From Mongoliitalea daihaiensis (GTDB lineage Bacteria > Bacteroidota > Bacteroidia > Cytophagales > Cyclobacteriaceae): 64,000 nt of DNA. Numbering within the stretch: the first letter of the stretch is position 1; the number at the start of each line of letters is the position of its first letter. Shown in pieces: positions 1 through 8,974 of this stretch. The position numbers were made by a program, and so were the translations under genes. The DNA is taken from NCBI RefSeq assembly GCF_021596945.1, contig NZ_CP063779.1:1-64000 (forward strand). Direction: 5' to 3'. The notes beneath the pieces were generated by a model. The model ran no database searches. It was not told the origin of the DNA and was given only the letters and a program-made list of their open reading frames with translations.

Positions 1-1032
1 ATGGAGAAAGAGATAACAATTTACGATATAGCGAAACAGAGTGGCGTTTCACCGACTACTGTCAGTAGAGCACTCAACAATCATCCTGCGGTAAAAGAGA
101 AAACCAAGAAAAAGATTTTTCAAGCAGCCTCAGATCTCGGCTACCAATCCAATGTATTTGCTGCCAATCTTCGAAGTAAAAAAACAAATAATATTGGTGT
201 AATAGTCCCCAGCCTAAACAGCAGCTTTCAAGCCTCAGTACTTGCTGGTATGGAAAAAATTGCAAATGATGCTGGTTACAACCTAATTATTACACAATCT
301 TTAGAATCGAGTGAGAAAGAAATAGCTAACACGCTCTCCATGTTTAAAAGTAGGGTGGACGGCTTGATCGTATCCCTTGTTAGTGAAGCTCATCAGCTTG
401 AACACTTCGAACCCTTTCATAAAAGAGGAATTCCGGTTTTATTCTATGACAGAGTTGCTAATAGTAAGGATAGTGTTGGTGTTACCATAGATAACATTCA
501 AGCGGCACAAATCGCTACTAACCATCTCATAGAGCAAGGTTGTAAAAAAATAGTTCATGTTTTGGGAAGCACTAAAATCAGTGTTTATGCAGAGCGTCTG
601 AAAGGCTTTAAGTACGCATTGGTAGACAAAGGGTTAACTATTCAGGAAGATCAAGTGATTGTATTAAATGAAATTAATGAACATGCAGCAGAGTATGTCA
701 TAGATCTGCTACTTAAGATGAGTCCATTACCAGACGGTCTTTTTGTATCAAATGATGCCTGCGCTGCAAGTTGTATGAATCAACTCATCCAAAAAGGATT
801 TAAGGTACCAGAAGATATCGCCATCGTTGGTTTCAATAATGAGGTCATCTCAAGACTCGTTCATCCTAAGATTACTACAATCAATTATCCAGGCTATGAA
901 ATGGGGGAAGTTGCCATGAAAAACCTCATCAACCACTTAGATGAACCTGAAACTACACTTCTCCAAAAAACCAATAAAATCACACTTAGATCCGATTTAA
1001 TCATAAGAGAATCCTCCCTTAGATTGAAATAA
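1..1032 (+). CDS. LacI/GalR-family transcriptional regulator
   Basis: A 343-residue LacI-family repressor. Residues 5-26 form the classic N-terminal helix-turn-helix (TIYDIAKQSGVSPTTVSRAL), residues 51-61 the hinge helix (NVFAANLRSKK), and residues 63-338 a periplasmic-binding-protein-like effector domain. The ATG is the first base of the window; its position just before the HTH matches the family, so the gene looks complete, although an upstream start cannot be excluded. It lies ahead of GH67, SDR and GH10 genes. Perfect LacI-type palindromes occur 72 bases after its stop and at three other places in the window, so it is the obvious candidate for controlling xylan genes. The effector is not readable from sequence; a xylose- or glucuronate-containing sugar is an inference from the neighbours. 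Confidence 0.95.
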   Translation: MEKEITIYDIAKQSGVSPTTVSRALNNHPAVKEKTKKKIFQAASDLGYQSNVFAANLRSKKTNNIGVIVPSLNSSFQASVLAGMEKIANDAGYNLIITQSLESSEKEIANTLSMFKSRVDGLIVSLVSEAHQLEHFEPFHKRGIPVLFYDRVANSKDSVGVTIDNIQAAQIATNHLIEQGCKKIVHVLGSTKISVYAERLKGFKYALVDKGLTIQEDQVIVLNEINEHAAEYVIDLLLKMSPLPDGLFVSNDACAASCMNQLIQKGFKVPEDIAIVGFNNEVISRLVHPKITTINYPGYEMGEVAMKNLINHLDEPETTLLQKTNKITLRSDLIIRESSLRLK

Positions 1033-1103
1033 CCTCACTTCCGTTTAAGCTTCAGAAAAAGAACGGAACAAAAAATATGCAAACGAAATAATTTTTTTAA
1101 TTA

Positions 1104-1117
1104 TGCAACCGATTTCA
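1104..1117. promoter_or_regulatory. LacI-type operator upstream of the GH67 operon
   Basis: TGCAACCGATTTCA fits the LacI-family palindrome TGNAANCGNTTNCA at every fixed position. It lies between the regulator stop (1032) and the alpha-glucuronidase start (1306). The identical 14-mer occurs at 44858 and 57146, and a one-base variant at 5406. Binding by the adjacent LacI-family protein is inferred. Confidence 0.75.
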
Positions 1118-1231
1118 TAAATATTTTTTAACTTCGAGGATCTTAAAGATAATTTGCTCCTTAAATAAAATAAAAACCTCCTTAATATTCATATAACTCT
1201 ATTTTACAATAGATAATATTCCAAATATTTA

Positions 1232-1245
1232 TGTTATCGATTTCA
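1232..1245. promoter_or_regulatory. Possible second, weaker LacI-type operator
   Basis: TGTTATCGATTTCA differs from the palindrome TGNAANCGNTTNCA at one fixed position. It lies 128 bases centre-to-centre downstream of the perfect site at 1104 and 60 bases before the GH67 start. A pair of sites at this spacing could support looping, but a chance match in AT-rich DNA is possible. Confidence 0.35.
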
Positions 1246-1305
1246 AATTTTCACACTTATTCATTTCTATTAAATCCTGAGATTAACATCAAACCCTCTA
1301 ACCCT

Positions 1306-3426
1306 ATGAGATTTCCGATCACTCTTTTTTTTATCTTATTCATGAGCCTTCAAGGGTTTTCGAATGACGGATATAAACTTTGGTTGCAGTATTTCCCCAT
1401 ACAAGAACCTGAAGCATGGCAAATTTCCGCACTTTCAAATTATGAGGTTATAGGCAGTTCGGCTACTATATCTATTCTAAAAAAAGAACTTGAAACTGCA
1501 TCAATTGGCATGATTCAATCGCTTAATCCAAAAAAAAGCACGGATCATTCGTTATTAATAAGTAAAATTGAAGATCTAGGGATCCCTAACCTTCCAAATG
1601 AAAAGATTGATCAATTAACAGCCGATGGTTTCGGGATTTTTATCTATAGCAGCAATCAGCTGATTGTCACTTCAAAGACTGATATTGGCCTGCTATATGG
1701 AACATTTAGATTACTCCAATATATTCAGACAGGTACAAGTATTCCCGCAATGGGAATATTTGAGTCTCCAAAAGTTCAATATAGAGTATTGAATCATTGG
1801 GACAACTTGGACAGAACAGTCGAACGCGGGTATGCAGGTTTCTCTATTTGGAATTGGCATCGCCTTCCAAGACACATTGATCAACAATATCACGATTATG
1901 CTCGTGCAAATGCTTCCATAGGCATCAATGGCACAGTACTTACCAATGTAAATGCAAATGCATTAATTCTCACCCCTGAATATTTAGAAAAGGTCCAAGC
2001 ACTTGCGGATGTTTTTAGACCATATGGAATCAAAGTGTATGTAACAGCCCGTTTTTCGGCTCCTATGGAGATTGGAAATCTGTCTACAGCTGATCCATTG
2101 GACCCCGATGTTCGACAGTGGTGGAAGAGCAAGGCAGATGAGATCTATAAGTATATCCCAGATTTTGGAGGCTTTGTTGTAAAAGCAGATTCCGAAGGGC
2201 AACCGGGGCCACACAATTACCAACGCACGCAGGCAGATGGAGCAAACATGCTAGCAGAAGCCTTGCAAGAGCATCATGGCATAGTGATGTGGAGAGCCTT
2301 TGTCTATAATGAACACACACCTGACGACCGACACAAACAAGCCTATAATGAATTTAAGCCCTTAGATGGGAAGTTTTTAGATAATGTTATTGTTCAGGTA
2401 AAAAATGGAGCCATAGATTTTCAACCGAGGGAACCATTCCATCCTTTATTTGGTGCAATGCCAAATACCCCTTTGATGATGGAATTTCAAATCACCCAAG
2501 AATATTTAGGGCATGATACGCATTTAGCATTTCTAGCCCCTCTTTTTGAAGAAGTTTTAAATGAAGACACCTACGCTAAGGGAAAAGGCAGCCCGGTAGC
2601 AAAGGTGATTGATGGTAGTCTACATGGATATCAATTGACAGGGATGGCAGGAGTGGCCAATATTGGTACGGATCGTAATTGGACAGGACATCACTTTCAT
2701 CAAGCAAACTGGTTTGCCTTTGGTAGGCTAGCTTGGAACCCCTACGAAAACGCTCAGACTATTGCAGCAGATTGGTTACGCCTTACCTTCACGACTAACC
2801 CCACTTTTGTAACTACCATGCAAGAAATAATGCTCAATAGTCGCGAAATGGTTGTCAATTACATGACTCCGCTCGGATTGCATCACATCATGGCAGCAAG
2901 TCATCATTACGGGCCTGGCCCGTGGGTGTCCGGTGGTCGAAGGGCAGATTGGACCGCAACCTATTATCATCAAGCCAATGAAAAAAGTATTGGTTTTGAC
3001 AGAACAACTAAAGGAAGTGACGCCTTAAGCCAATATGCTTCCGAAATCCAACAGCAATGGGGCAATCTTGAAACTGTCCCTGAGAAGTACCTTTTGTGGT
3101 TTCATCAAGTTGACTGGAATCAATCACTTTCTGACGGAGATAATCTTTGGAATAATCTAGCTCGACAGTATCAAAAGGGAGTGGAGGAAGCCAGAAGAAA
3201 TAGGGATACCTGGGAGCAAATGGCACCCTACATTGATTCCGAACGCTTTCAACATATCCACTCATTCCTAAAAATTCAAGCAGAAGAAGCTCAATGGTGG
3301 AAAGATGCCTGTTTGCTTTATTTTGGTCAATTTTCCAAAATGCCCTTACCATCAGGAGTAGAACCACCTGCTCACGACTTAGCATATTACATGAATTACA
3401 AGCCGCAGCACGTACCTGGAATTTAA
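1306..3426 (+). CDS. GH67 alpha-glucuronidase
   Basis: Releases 4-O-methyl-D-glucuronic acid from the non-reducing end of aldouronic oligosaccharides, an exo-acting periplasmic step of glucuronoxylan breakdown. An in-frame ATG exists at 1231, but the ATG at 1306 starts a clean signal peptide (MRFPITLFFILFMSLQGFS) and is preferred, giving 706 residues, usual for GH67. The family motifs are intact: general acid Glu about 297 in KADSEGQPGP, and the two base residues Asp about 371 (AIDFQPREP) and Glu about 399 (QITQEYLG). It begins a plus-strand group with the SDR gene (8 bases further on) and a GH10 xylanase. The leader just before the ATG, TCAAACCCTCTAACCC, resembles the TCAAACCTA leader seen before other genes here. 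The upstream LacI-type operator implies repression in the absence of substrate. Confidence 0.95.
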   Translation: MRFPITLFFILFMSLQGFSNDGYKLWLQYFPIQEPEAWQISALSNYEVIGSSATISILKKELETASIGMIQSLNPKKSTDHSLLISKIEDLGIPNLPNEKIDQLTADGFGIFIYSSNQLIVTSKTDIGLLYGTFRLLQYIQTGTSIPAMGIFESPKVQYRVLNHWDNLDRTVERGYAGFSIWNWHRLPRHIDQQYHDYARANASIGINGTVLTNVNANALILTPEYLEKVQALADVFRPYGIKVYVTARFSAPMEIGNLSTADPLDPDVRQWWKSKADEIYKYIPDFGGFVVKADSEGQPGPHNYQRTQADGANMLAEALQEHHGIVMWRAFVYNEHTPDDRHKQAYNEFKPLDGKFLDNVIVQVKNGAIDFQPREPFHPLFGAMPNTPLMMEFQITQEYLGHDTHLAFLAPLFEEVLNEDTYAKGKGSPVAKVIDGSLHGYQLTGMAGVANIGTDRNWTGHHFHQANWFAFGRLAWNPYENAQTIAADWLRLTFTTNPTFVTTMQEIMLNSREMVVNYMTPLGLHHIMAASHHYGPGPWVSGGRRADWTATYYHQANEKSIGFDRTTKGSDALSQYASEIQQQWGNLETVPEKYLLWFHQVDWNQSLSDGDNLWNNLARQYQKGVEEARRNRDTWEQMAPYIDSERFQHIHSFLKIQAEEAQWWKDACLLYFGQFSKMPLPSGVEPPAHDLAYYMNYKPQHVPGI

Positions 3427-3433
3427 ACTATCA

Positions 3434-4198
3434 ATGGGTAAAATTATGAAGGAAGTTCATCAGAAAATAGCAATAGTTACTGGGGGAGCGTCAGGTTTGG
3501 GGCTTGCAACTACTCGAAAATTTGTAGAAGCTGGCATCAAGACTATCATCATTGGAAGAGATTCCGATAAACTACTCAAAGCAAAAGAAGAATTTGGAAA
3601 TCAAGTCCATTGTATTGGCTTTGATTTAGGCGAGCTTTCGGGGATCCCTCCATTGGTTGATACCATCTATCGTCAATTTGGAAGAATAGACATCCTTGTG
3701 AATAACGCTGGGATTAATCAAAAAAAAGATTTGTTCGAAGTAACTGACGAGGAATTTATACAAGTCATCCATACCAACCTATGTTCTGTCTTTAGTCTTA
3801 CCAGAGAAGTCGCCAAAATCATGAAAGCTCAAGCTTGGGGTGGAAACATAATAATGGTTTCTTCCATGGCTGCCAAATACGGGATCCCAAAAGTAATCGC
3901 TTACACAGCTGCAAAATCAGCCATTGAGGGCATAACCAAAGCCATGGCTGTAGAATTATCTCCCTTAGGAATTCGTGTCAATTGCGTAGCTCCAGGCTTT
4001 ATCCGGACAGATATGTCTGCCGCAGCATTGAACAATGATCCCGAAAGAAAGCAAAAAGTCCTCGGAAGAACACCTATGGGAAAACTGGGAGATCCTTGCG
4101 ATGTGGCTGAGGCCATCTACTACTTTACAAGCGATGGAGCAAAATACATCACAGGTACTTCCCTAGCCATCGATGGAGGCAACTCAATCGGATTTTAA
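3434..4198 (+). CDS. SDR-family NAD(P)-dependent oxidoreductase
   Basis: A 254-residue classical short-chain dehydrogenase. It shows the nucleotide-binding TGGASGLG (residues 16-23), the structural NNAG (90-93), a catalytic Ser near 143-144, Tyr157 and Lys161 in YTAAK, and the C-terminal GGNSIGF. It has no signal peptide, so it is cytoplasmic. It starts 8 bases after the GH67 stop and is followed by GH10, so it is co-transcribed with glucuronoxylan genes. Sequence suggests the FabG/gluconate 5-dehydrogenase/KduD-like part of the superfamily, but the substrate cannot be assigned. A role in oxidising or reducing a sugar acid such as (methyl)glucuronate is an inference from context. A second in-frame Met at residue 5 could be the real start. 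Confidence 0.9.
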   Translation: MGKIMKEVHQKIAIVTGGASGLGLATTRKFVEAGIKTIIIGRDSDKLLKAKEEFGNQVHCIGFDLGELSGIPPLVDTIYRQFGRIDILVNNAGINQKKDLFEVTDEEFIQVIHTNLCSVFSLTREVAKIMKAQAWGGNIIMVSSMAAKYGIPKVIAYTAAKSAIEGITKAMAVELSPLGIRVNCVAPGFIRTDMSAAALNNDPERKQKVLGRTPMGKLGDPCDVAEAIYYFTSDGAKYITGTSLAIDGGNSIGF

Positions 4199-4223
4199 CT
4201 ATCATCCTCAAACCTATTTAGCT

Positions 4224-5384
4224 ATGAAAACCAAGGAACCTACATATAAAAAAAATCTCCGATTGTTTGCCTCAACACTGCTTCTTTTATTATACGCAAA
4301 TGTTGTCAATGGACAAACCTTGAAAGACCATTTTCAAGGAGTATTTGATATTGGAGTAGCCTTGGGTTATAGGGATTTTAACGGTCAAGAAAGTCGGGCC
4401 GAGCAACTTATTGGCAAACATTTTAATAGTATTACACCCGAAAATATTATGAAATGGGGCCCTATTCATCCAAATTTAAATCAATACAACTTCCAGGGGA
4501 TGGATCAATTGGTAGCACTGGCTGAACGTGTCAACGCGTCAGTCATTGGGCATACTTTGGTATGGCATAATCAAACACCCCATTGGGTTTACCATGATGA
4601 AAGAGGAAATCTCTTACCCAAAGAAGGCTTGCTACAGAGAATGGACGCCCACATCGAAACTGTCATGGGACGATATAAAGGAAGAATCAAAGGATATGAC
4701 GTAGTGAATGAAGCCATATTAGACGATGGTACATACAGAGAATCTAACTGGTATCAGATTGCAGGAAAAGATTTCATCAAACAGGCCTTTGTTAAGGCTT
4801 CTGAAGTCGATCCTGATGCTGAATTGTACTACAATGATTACAATATGTGGAAAGCTCCCAAAAGGGAAACTGCCATAGCATTGGCATTGGAATTAAGAGA
4901 AGCGGGAATCAAGATTGATGGAATTGGAATGCAAGGCCATTATGGACTTGAATCTCCAAGCTTGGATACTATTGAAGCATCCATTACTCGAATAGCCGAA
5001 GCAGGTTTTAAAGTGATGATCACTGAGCTTGATATTGATGTCTTGCCTAATCCTGTTAACAGATTTGGTGCAGATATCGATGCAACATTTCCAGCCGATG
5101 AATCATACAATATCTATAAAGATGGTTTACCAGACGAGATCAAACAAAAACTAGCAGATCGCTACCAGTCCTTATTCGAATTATTCACCAAACATCAGGA
5201 TAAAATAGATAGAGTTACCTTTTGGGGACTGCACGATGGTTCGAGTTGGTTGAATAATTGGCCAATGCCCGGAAGAACTGCCTACCCTTTAATCATTGAT
5301 AGGCATTTTAGAGAAAAAGCTGAGATCATCGAATCACTGATGACCATTCAAGTTGAAACCAACAATTCCTCTATCGCAAAGTAA
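4224..5384 (+). CDS. GH10 endo-beta-1,4-xylanase
   Basis: A 386-residue secreted GH10 enzyme that hydrolyses internal beta-1,4-xylosidic links. The ATG at 4224 is preferred over an upstream in-frame ATG at 4173, which lies inside the SDR gene, because it opens a signal peptide ending near VVNGQ (residue 31). All GH10 hallmarks are present: GHTLVWH (109-115), acid/base Glu163 in VVNEA, YNDYN, GMQGH, nucleophile Glu268 in ITELD, and the Trp-containing FWGLHDG. There is no lipobox and no carbohydrate-binding module, so a periplasmic, oligosaccharide-acting xylanase is likely. TCAAACCTA at 4208-4216 lies 7 bases before the start. It is closest in organisation to the GH10 at 26133; both carry a longer insertion after the nucleophile. 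Confidence 0.95.
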   Translation: MKTKEPTYKKNLRLFASTLLLLLYANVVNGQTLKDHFQGVFDIGVALGYRDFNGQESRAEQLIGKHFNSITPENIMKWGPIHPNLNQYNFQGMDQLVALAERVNASVIGHTLVWHNQTPHWVYHDERGNLLPKEGLLQRMDAHIETVMGRYKGRIKGYDVVNEAILDDGTYRESNWYQIAGKDFIKQAFVKASEVDPDAELYYNDYNMWKAPKRETAIALALELREAGIKIDGIGMQGHYGLESPSLDTIEASITRIAEAGFKVMITELDIDVLPNPVNRFGADIDATFPADESYNIYKDGLPDEIKQKLADRYQSLFELFTKHQDKIDRVTFWGLHDGSSWLNNWPMPGRTAYPLIIDRHFREKAEIIESLMTIQVETNNSSIAK

Positions 5385-5405
5385 TTACACCAAATTTACT
5401 ATTAA

Positions 5406-5419
5406 TGAAACCGATTTCA
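5406..5419. promoter_or_regulatory. LacI-type operator upstream of the 7TM sensor gene
   Basis: TGAAACCGATTTCA fits TGNAANCGNTTNCA at every fixed position and lies between the GH10 stop (5384) and the GTG start at 5504. It suggests that the sensor gene has its own promoter and belongs to the same regulon as GH67. Confidence 0.72.
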
Positions 5420-5503
5420 TTGATTATCTACAGTTTTTATCTAAATTGTATTCCATATTTTCACAACATAATTACTCATTACACCCAACGTAAGTAAAAT
5501 CAA

Positions 5504-7414
5504 GTGAGCTTCCAAAAAATATCCATATACATCCTTCTACCTTTTTGGATACTTTTTCCAGCTGAAAAGATGTATGCACAGGAGCAGCAACTACCAACCA
5601 TTATTCAAATTGAGGATGGCCTATCTCAAATAAAAATCAACACCATGATGGATTTTTTATTGGACACGGCAGCCATACTGAGCATAGAAGACATCCAAAA
5701 GCCTGAAAATCAGCAACGATTCCAAAAGGTTACCGATAGTCACATCCTTTACGATTATTACGATTCATATATTTGGATAAAGCTAACTGTACAAAACAAG
5801 CAACAATCCTTTGACAAATCTTGGTACTTCGAATCTTGGGGTTTTGATATTAAAAACATCAGCTTTTATTTTCCTAACCCAGATGGAAGCTTCGAAATAT
5901 ATGAAGCAGGCTTTGAACTTCCTTTTCGAGATAGAAGCATTCAGCATAAAAATTTCAACTACTTTCTTGATTTACGCCCTGGTGAGCAAAAAACATTTTA
6001 CTTGAGGGTACAACGGACCTATAACCTAGAGTTTAGCTTTCACCTACGGACAAATGATAGATTCCTCAGCCATTCCTTAAATGAATACTTTCTTTTGGGT
6101 ATCTACTACGGAGTGCTGATTTTGATTCTGATTTTCAATCTTTACCTATTTTTCAAACTTAAAGATTTACTATACCTCTATTTCCCAGGCTTGATCTTAT
6201 CGTATATTTGGTTTTCACTGGGCAGAGACGGACTCGGCTTCCAATACTTCTGGCCAAATGCACCTTGGCTCAATCAATTCAATAATCAATACGTTATAGA
6301 ATTTTTCATCATCGTTGCTACCCTTTTGTTTTCCAATAGATTTGTCCAAAAATATACTAAAAGTGATCGGGTAGTGAAATTCACCAATGGTGCCATCCTT
6401 TTAAAACTGGTATTTTTTGTTAACCAACTTTTCTTTTTTGAGCTTCATTATACAAGTTACCTAGTCATTACAATTTTAATTTTATTGATCCCCTTCATCT
6501 TCGGATTACGTGAATTATTAAAGGAAGAAATCCATTCTTGGTCTTATATATTTGCTTACGCCTGCTTATTTCTCATAATCACTTATACCTACTCAAGAAG
6601 CATTGAATTGTTTGATAATCCTGTACTGAATTGGTACTTGGTTTATCCAGTCATTTTTATCGAAATGATTTTATTTTCATTTTCTATTTTTAACCAAATC
6701 AAATTTTTACAGTCAGAGTTTGTTCGTGCCAATACAGAAAAAACATTGGTTTTAGAGAAAAATAACCAATTGACCTTGGAGCTTAATAGCAAGCTTAAAG
6801 AAAAGGTCAAGGCACGGACAGAGAAAATTGAACGCATGGCCGCCGATCTAGCTCAGAAAAACGATGAATTGGTTGCAACCAATCAGAAACTCGAGGAGCT
6901 GAACAAAAAAGTCACAGAGATGAACATGCTCTTGCAGGAAAACAATGAGGAGTTAAAATCGTCTGTGGAGGAAACCACTAAAAGTCTTGCATTGATGAAA
7001 GGTCTTGGCTTTGAAGAATTTAAAAAGGTATTTCCAGACAAAGACACTTGCCTTCAATTTTTAGCAGAGTTGAAGTGGAAAAACGGATTCCATTGCAAAA
7101 AATGTGAATACAACAAATTTCAGGAAACAAGCAATTTCAGTAAGCGTTGCAAAAACTGTAATTACTTAGAGTCTCCAACAGTAGACACCTTATTTCACAA
7201 ACTCAAGTTTCCTATCGAAAAGGCCTTTTACATCCTATATCTTTCCAATAGAAAGGATGTGGACTTGACTTTAAATGAGCTGTCGGAAATCCTAGAGCTC
7301 CGACGTGAAACCTGTTGGGCATTCAAAAACAAGATCGCTCAAGCCATGGAAAAAATCGACCACAATAAAGACTTGAGTGGCTGGGAGTCGCTGGCGCTGG
7401 TGCATTTGGAGTGA
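5504..7414 (+). CDS. 7TM-DISM membrane sensor fused to an IS1595-type transposase zinc-ribbon/HTH head
   Basis: A 636-residue protein starting with GTG, the only usable start after an in-frame stop at 5495. Order of parts: signal peptide (1-25); extracytoplasmic beta-rich 7TMR-DISMED2-like domain (about 30-185); seven hydrophobic segments (about 195-400) of the 7TM-DISM type; a long charged coiled coil (about 405-495); then residues 503-618, which match the N-terminal head of IS1595/ISXO2 transposases. That head has FPDKDTCLQFLAELKWKNGFHC with a CxxC-14-CxxC zinc ribbon (Cys531/534, Cys549/552), TLFHKLKFPIEKAFY, and a helix-turn-helix-like LNELSEILELRRETCWAFKNKI. The transposase DDE-type catalytic domain is absent, and there is no histidine kinase, GGDEF or SpoIIE output. 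It may be a membrane-bound one-component regulator whose output is DNA binding; that role is inferred. Confidence 0.85.
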   Translation: MSFQKISIYILLPFWILFPAEKMYAQEQQLPTIIQIEDGLSQIKINTMMDFLLDTAAILSIEDIQKPENQQRFQKVTDSHILYDYYDSYIWIKLTVQNKQQSFDKSWYFESWGFDIKNISFYFPNPDGSFEIYEAGFELPFRDRSIQHKNFNYFLDLRPGEQKTFYLRVQRTYNLEFSFHLRTNDRFLSHSLNEYFLLGIYYGVLILILIFNLYLFFKLKDLLYLYFPGLILSYIWFSLGRDGLGFQYFWPNAPWLNQFNNQYVIEFFIIVATLLFSNRFVQKYTKSDRVVKFTNGAILLKLVFFVNQLFFFELHYTSYLVITILILLIPFIFGLRELLKEEIHSWSYIFAYACLFLIITYTYSRSIELFDNPVLNWYLVYPVIFIEMILFSFSIFNQIKFLQSEFVRANTEKTLVLEKNNQLTLELNSKLKEKVKARTEKIERMAADLAQKNDELVATNQKLEELNKKVTEMNMLLQENNEELKSSVEETTKSLALMKGLGFEEFKKVFPDKDTCLQFLAELKWKNGFHCKKCEYNKFQETSNFSKRCKNCNYLESPTVDTLFHKLKFPIEKAFYILYLSNRKDVDLTLNELSEILELRRETCWAFKNKIAQAMEKIDHNKDLSGWESLALVHLE

Positions 7415-7442
7415 GGAGGAAGTGAGTTTAGATTTTAGCTTT

Positions 7443-8051
7443 TTAATCTAAATCTTTGAAAACCCATTCCAAATCTAATTCGAAGCCTTTGATGACAGAA
7501 GAAGGAACTATATGCCCCATAGTATAAAGCTTTGACGGGACGTAGTTTCCCTCGGATAATGTGTAAATAAACAGGGTTTTTTCTGATGGATGGATAATCC
7601 AATACTCTTGAACACCAGTTTCTTGGTAGACTTCATATTTGTGAATCAGTTCTTTTTGGTTGTTACTTGGAGAAAGTATTTCAACAATTAAATCAGGAGC
7701 GCCAAGGCACCCCATCTCATCTAACTTATCCAAATCGCACACTACACAAATATCAGGCTGTACCACAGTAAAAATATCTTCATTCTTTTTGGATTTGACG
7801 GGAAGCCTCACATCGAATGGAGCTATAAACACTTTACAATTTTTATCCTCAAAAAATTCAGCAAACGTTCTAGCAACTTTTAAACTAACCTCTTGATGAA
7901 GCCTTCGTGGTGTAGCAGCCTGCCTAAAGACTTTCCCTTTAATCAGCTCCACCATTTCATCCAACTCCCATGTCAGATAGTCTGCATAGCTGAACCTACC
8001 ATAGGTAGCCTCTGGCTCATTCAAGAAGTTTTTTTTATCCTTGGTCTCCAT
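7443..8051 (-). CDS. Uma2-family (DUF820) PD-(D/E)XK nuclease-like protein
   Basis: A 202-residue cytoplasmic protein of the Uma2/DUF820 family, whose members share a restriction-endonuclease-like fold. Visible landmarks are ELIKGKVF near the N-terminus, VQPDICVVCD, the conserved PDLIVEILSPSN, and YEVYQETGVQEYWIIHP. Family members are abundant in bacteria, and their biological role is largely unknown. It lies convergent to the 7TM sensor gene with only 28 bases between the stops, and downstream of the minus-strand xylan locus. Nothing suggests that it takes part in xylan use. A short TTTAGATT/AATCTAAA inverted repeat spans the junction. Confidence 0.85.
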   Translation of the reverse strand: METKDKKNFLNEPEATYGRFSYADYLTWELDEMVELIKGKVFRQAATPRRLHQEVSLKVARTFAEFFEDKNCKVFIAPFDVRLPVKSKKNEDIFTVVQPDICVVCDLDKLDEMGCLGAPDLIVEILSPSNNQKELIHKYEVYQETGVQEYWIIHPSEKTLFIYTLSEGNYVPSKLYTMGHIVPSSVIKGFELDLEWVFKDLD

Positions 8052-8093
8052 AGAGCTAATTTACGAAATATTCCCAATCACTCAATCAACCTA

Positions 8094-8933
8094 TTATTTA
8101 AACACTAATTGTGCAAAGAAATACAACTCATTTTTCCAATACTTAAAGTCATGGTAGTGATCGGGAAGGATTCGATAGGTATGGGGAATACCTTTTTCTG
8201 TTAAAAACTCATGGGCCCCGGTGGTCACATTCATCAAATTATCCTTATCCCCACAACTCAAAAATAAAAGTTTCAAATTGGACTTGGTCACGTAAGGTCT
8301 CGGAAGCAAAGCCTCTCCCCTCTTAGTGTTTGGTGCAGGAGAAAATGACCCCACCCAAGCAAAGTGCTCAGGGTTGCCCAATCCAAAGTTCATAGACTGC
8401 CCACCTCCCATCGAAAGTCCGGCAACAGCTCTATTTTCCACACCTGGCTTCACTTTATAATTCCTCTCAATAAAAGGAATCAAATTCTTCAACAAATCTT
8501 CCTCAAAAGTAGCAAACGCTTTTACTGGTTCTGCCCCGAAAATATCGCCTTCCGCACGATCATTTTTCATGGCGCGACCATTGGGTAGAACAACGATCAT
8601 AGGCTGTACTTTAGCTTCCGCATATAAATTATCTAGGATTACATCTGGAGTCCCTTGATCCAGCCACTCCCGCTCGTCTCCACCTATCCCATGCAATAAA
8701 TAAAGTACAGGGTACGCTTGATTTGGATCATAATTAGGAGGTAAGTAGATATTTGCTTTCCTGTCTACTCCTACGGTCTTGGAGGGATACACCAACTCTT
8801 TAACTACACCTTTTGGATTACTACTGTTAGATTTATCAAAGCCATCTGGCGCAATCAGCTGATCTGATTGCGCAAAAGCCAAATTTGAAATCGCCAAGCT
8901 GAGGATCAAGGCTGTTGTTTTTAGTGCTTCCAT
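8094..8933 (-). CDS. CE1-like secreted esterase (feruloyl/acetylxylan esterase type)
   Basis: A 279-residue alpha/beta hydrolase of the esterase D/CE1 type. The internal ATG at 8933 is chosen because it opens a signal peptide ending at LAFAQ; the longer reading from 8987 adds 18 polar residues. Motifs are YLLHGIGGDEREW (oxyanion region), nucleophile Ser174 in AGLSMGG, an acidic residue near SCGDKDN (229-231) and a His near 259-261 in DHYHDFKYW. Such enzymes remove ferulate or acetyl groups from arabinoxylan side chains; which ester is cut cannot be read here. It is the last glycan-related gene of the long minus-strand locus. A 261-base gap separates it from the GH10 gene upstream, so it may have its own promoter. 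Confidence 0.88.
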   Translation of the reverse strand: MEALKTTALILSLAISNLAFAQSDQLIAPDGFDKSNSSNPKGVVKELVYPSKTVGVDRKANIYLPPNYDPNQAYPVLYLLHGIGGDEREWLDQGTPDVILDNLYAEAKVQPMIVVLPNGRAMKNDRAEGDIFGAEPVKAFATFEEDLLKNLIPFIERNYKVKPGVENRAVAGLSMGGGQSMNFGLGNPEHFAWVGSFSPAPNTKRGEALLPRPYVTKSNLKLLFLSCGDKDNLMNVTTGAHEFLTEKGIPHTYRILPDHYHDFKYWKNELYFFAQLVFK

Positions 8934-8974
8934 GGGTTGTTTGGATTTGTTTATTGTTAATTGTATTAATTTTT

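Noticed and set aside
3008-3385. 125-codon minus-strand frame
   Set aside because: It is fully inside the GH67 gene on the opposite strand; the protein sequence looks random.
7427-7452. Bidirectional terminator between the 7TM sensor and Uma2 genes
   Set aside because: The TTTAGATT/AATCTAAA repeat is weak, A/T-only apart from one pair, and overlaps the Uma2 coding end; it fits the TAGATTT-type repeat better.
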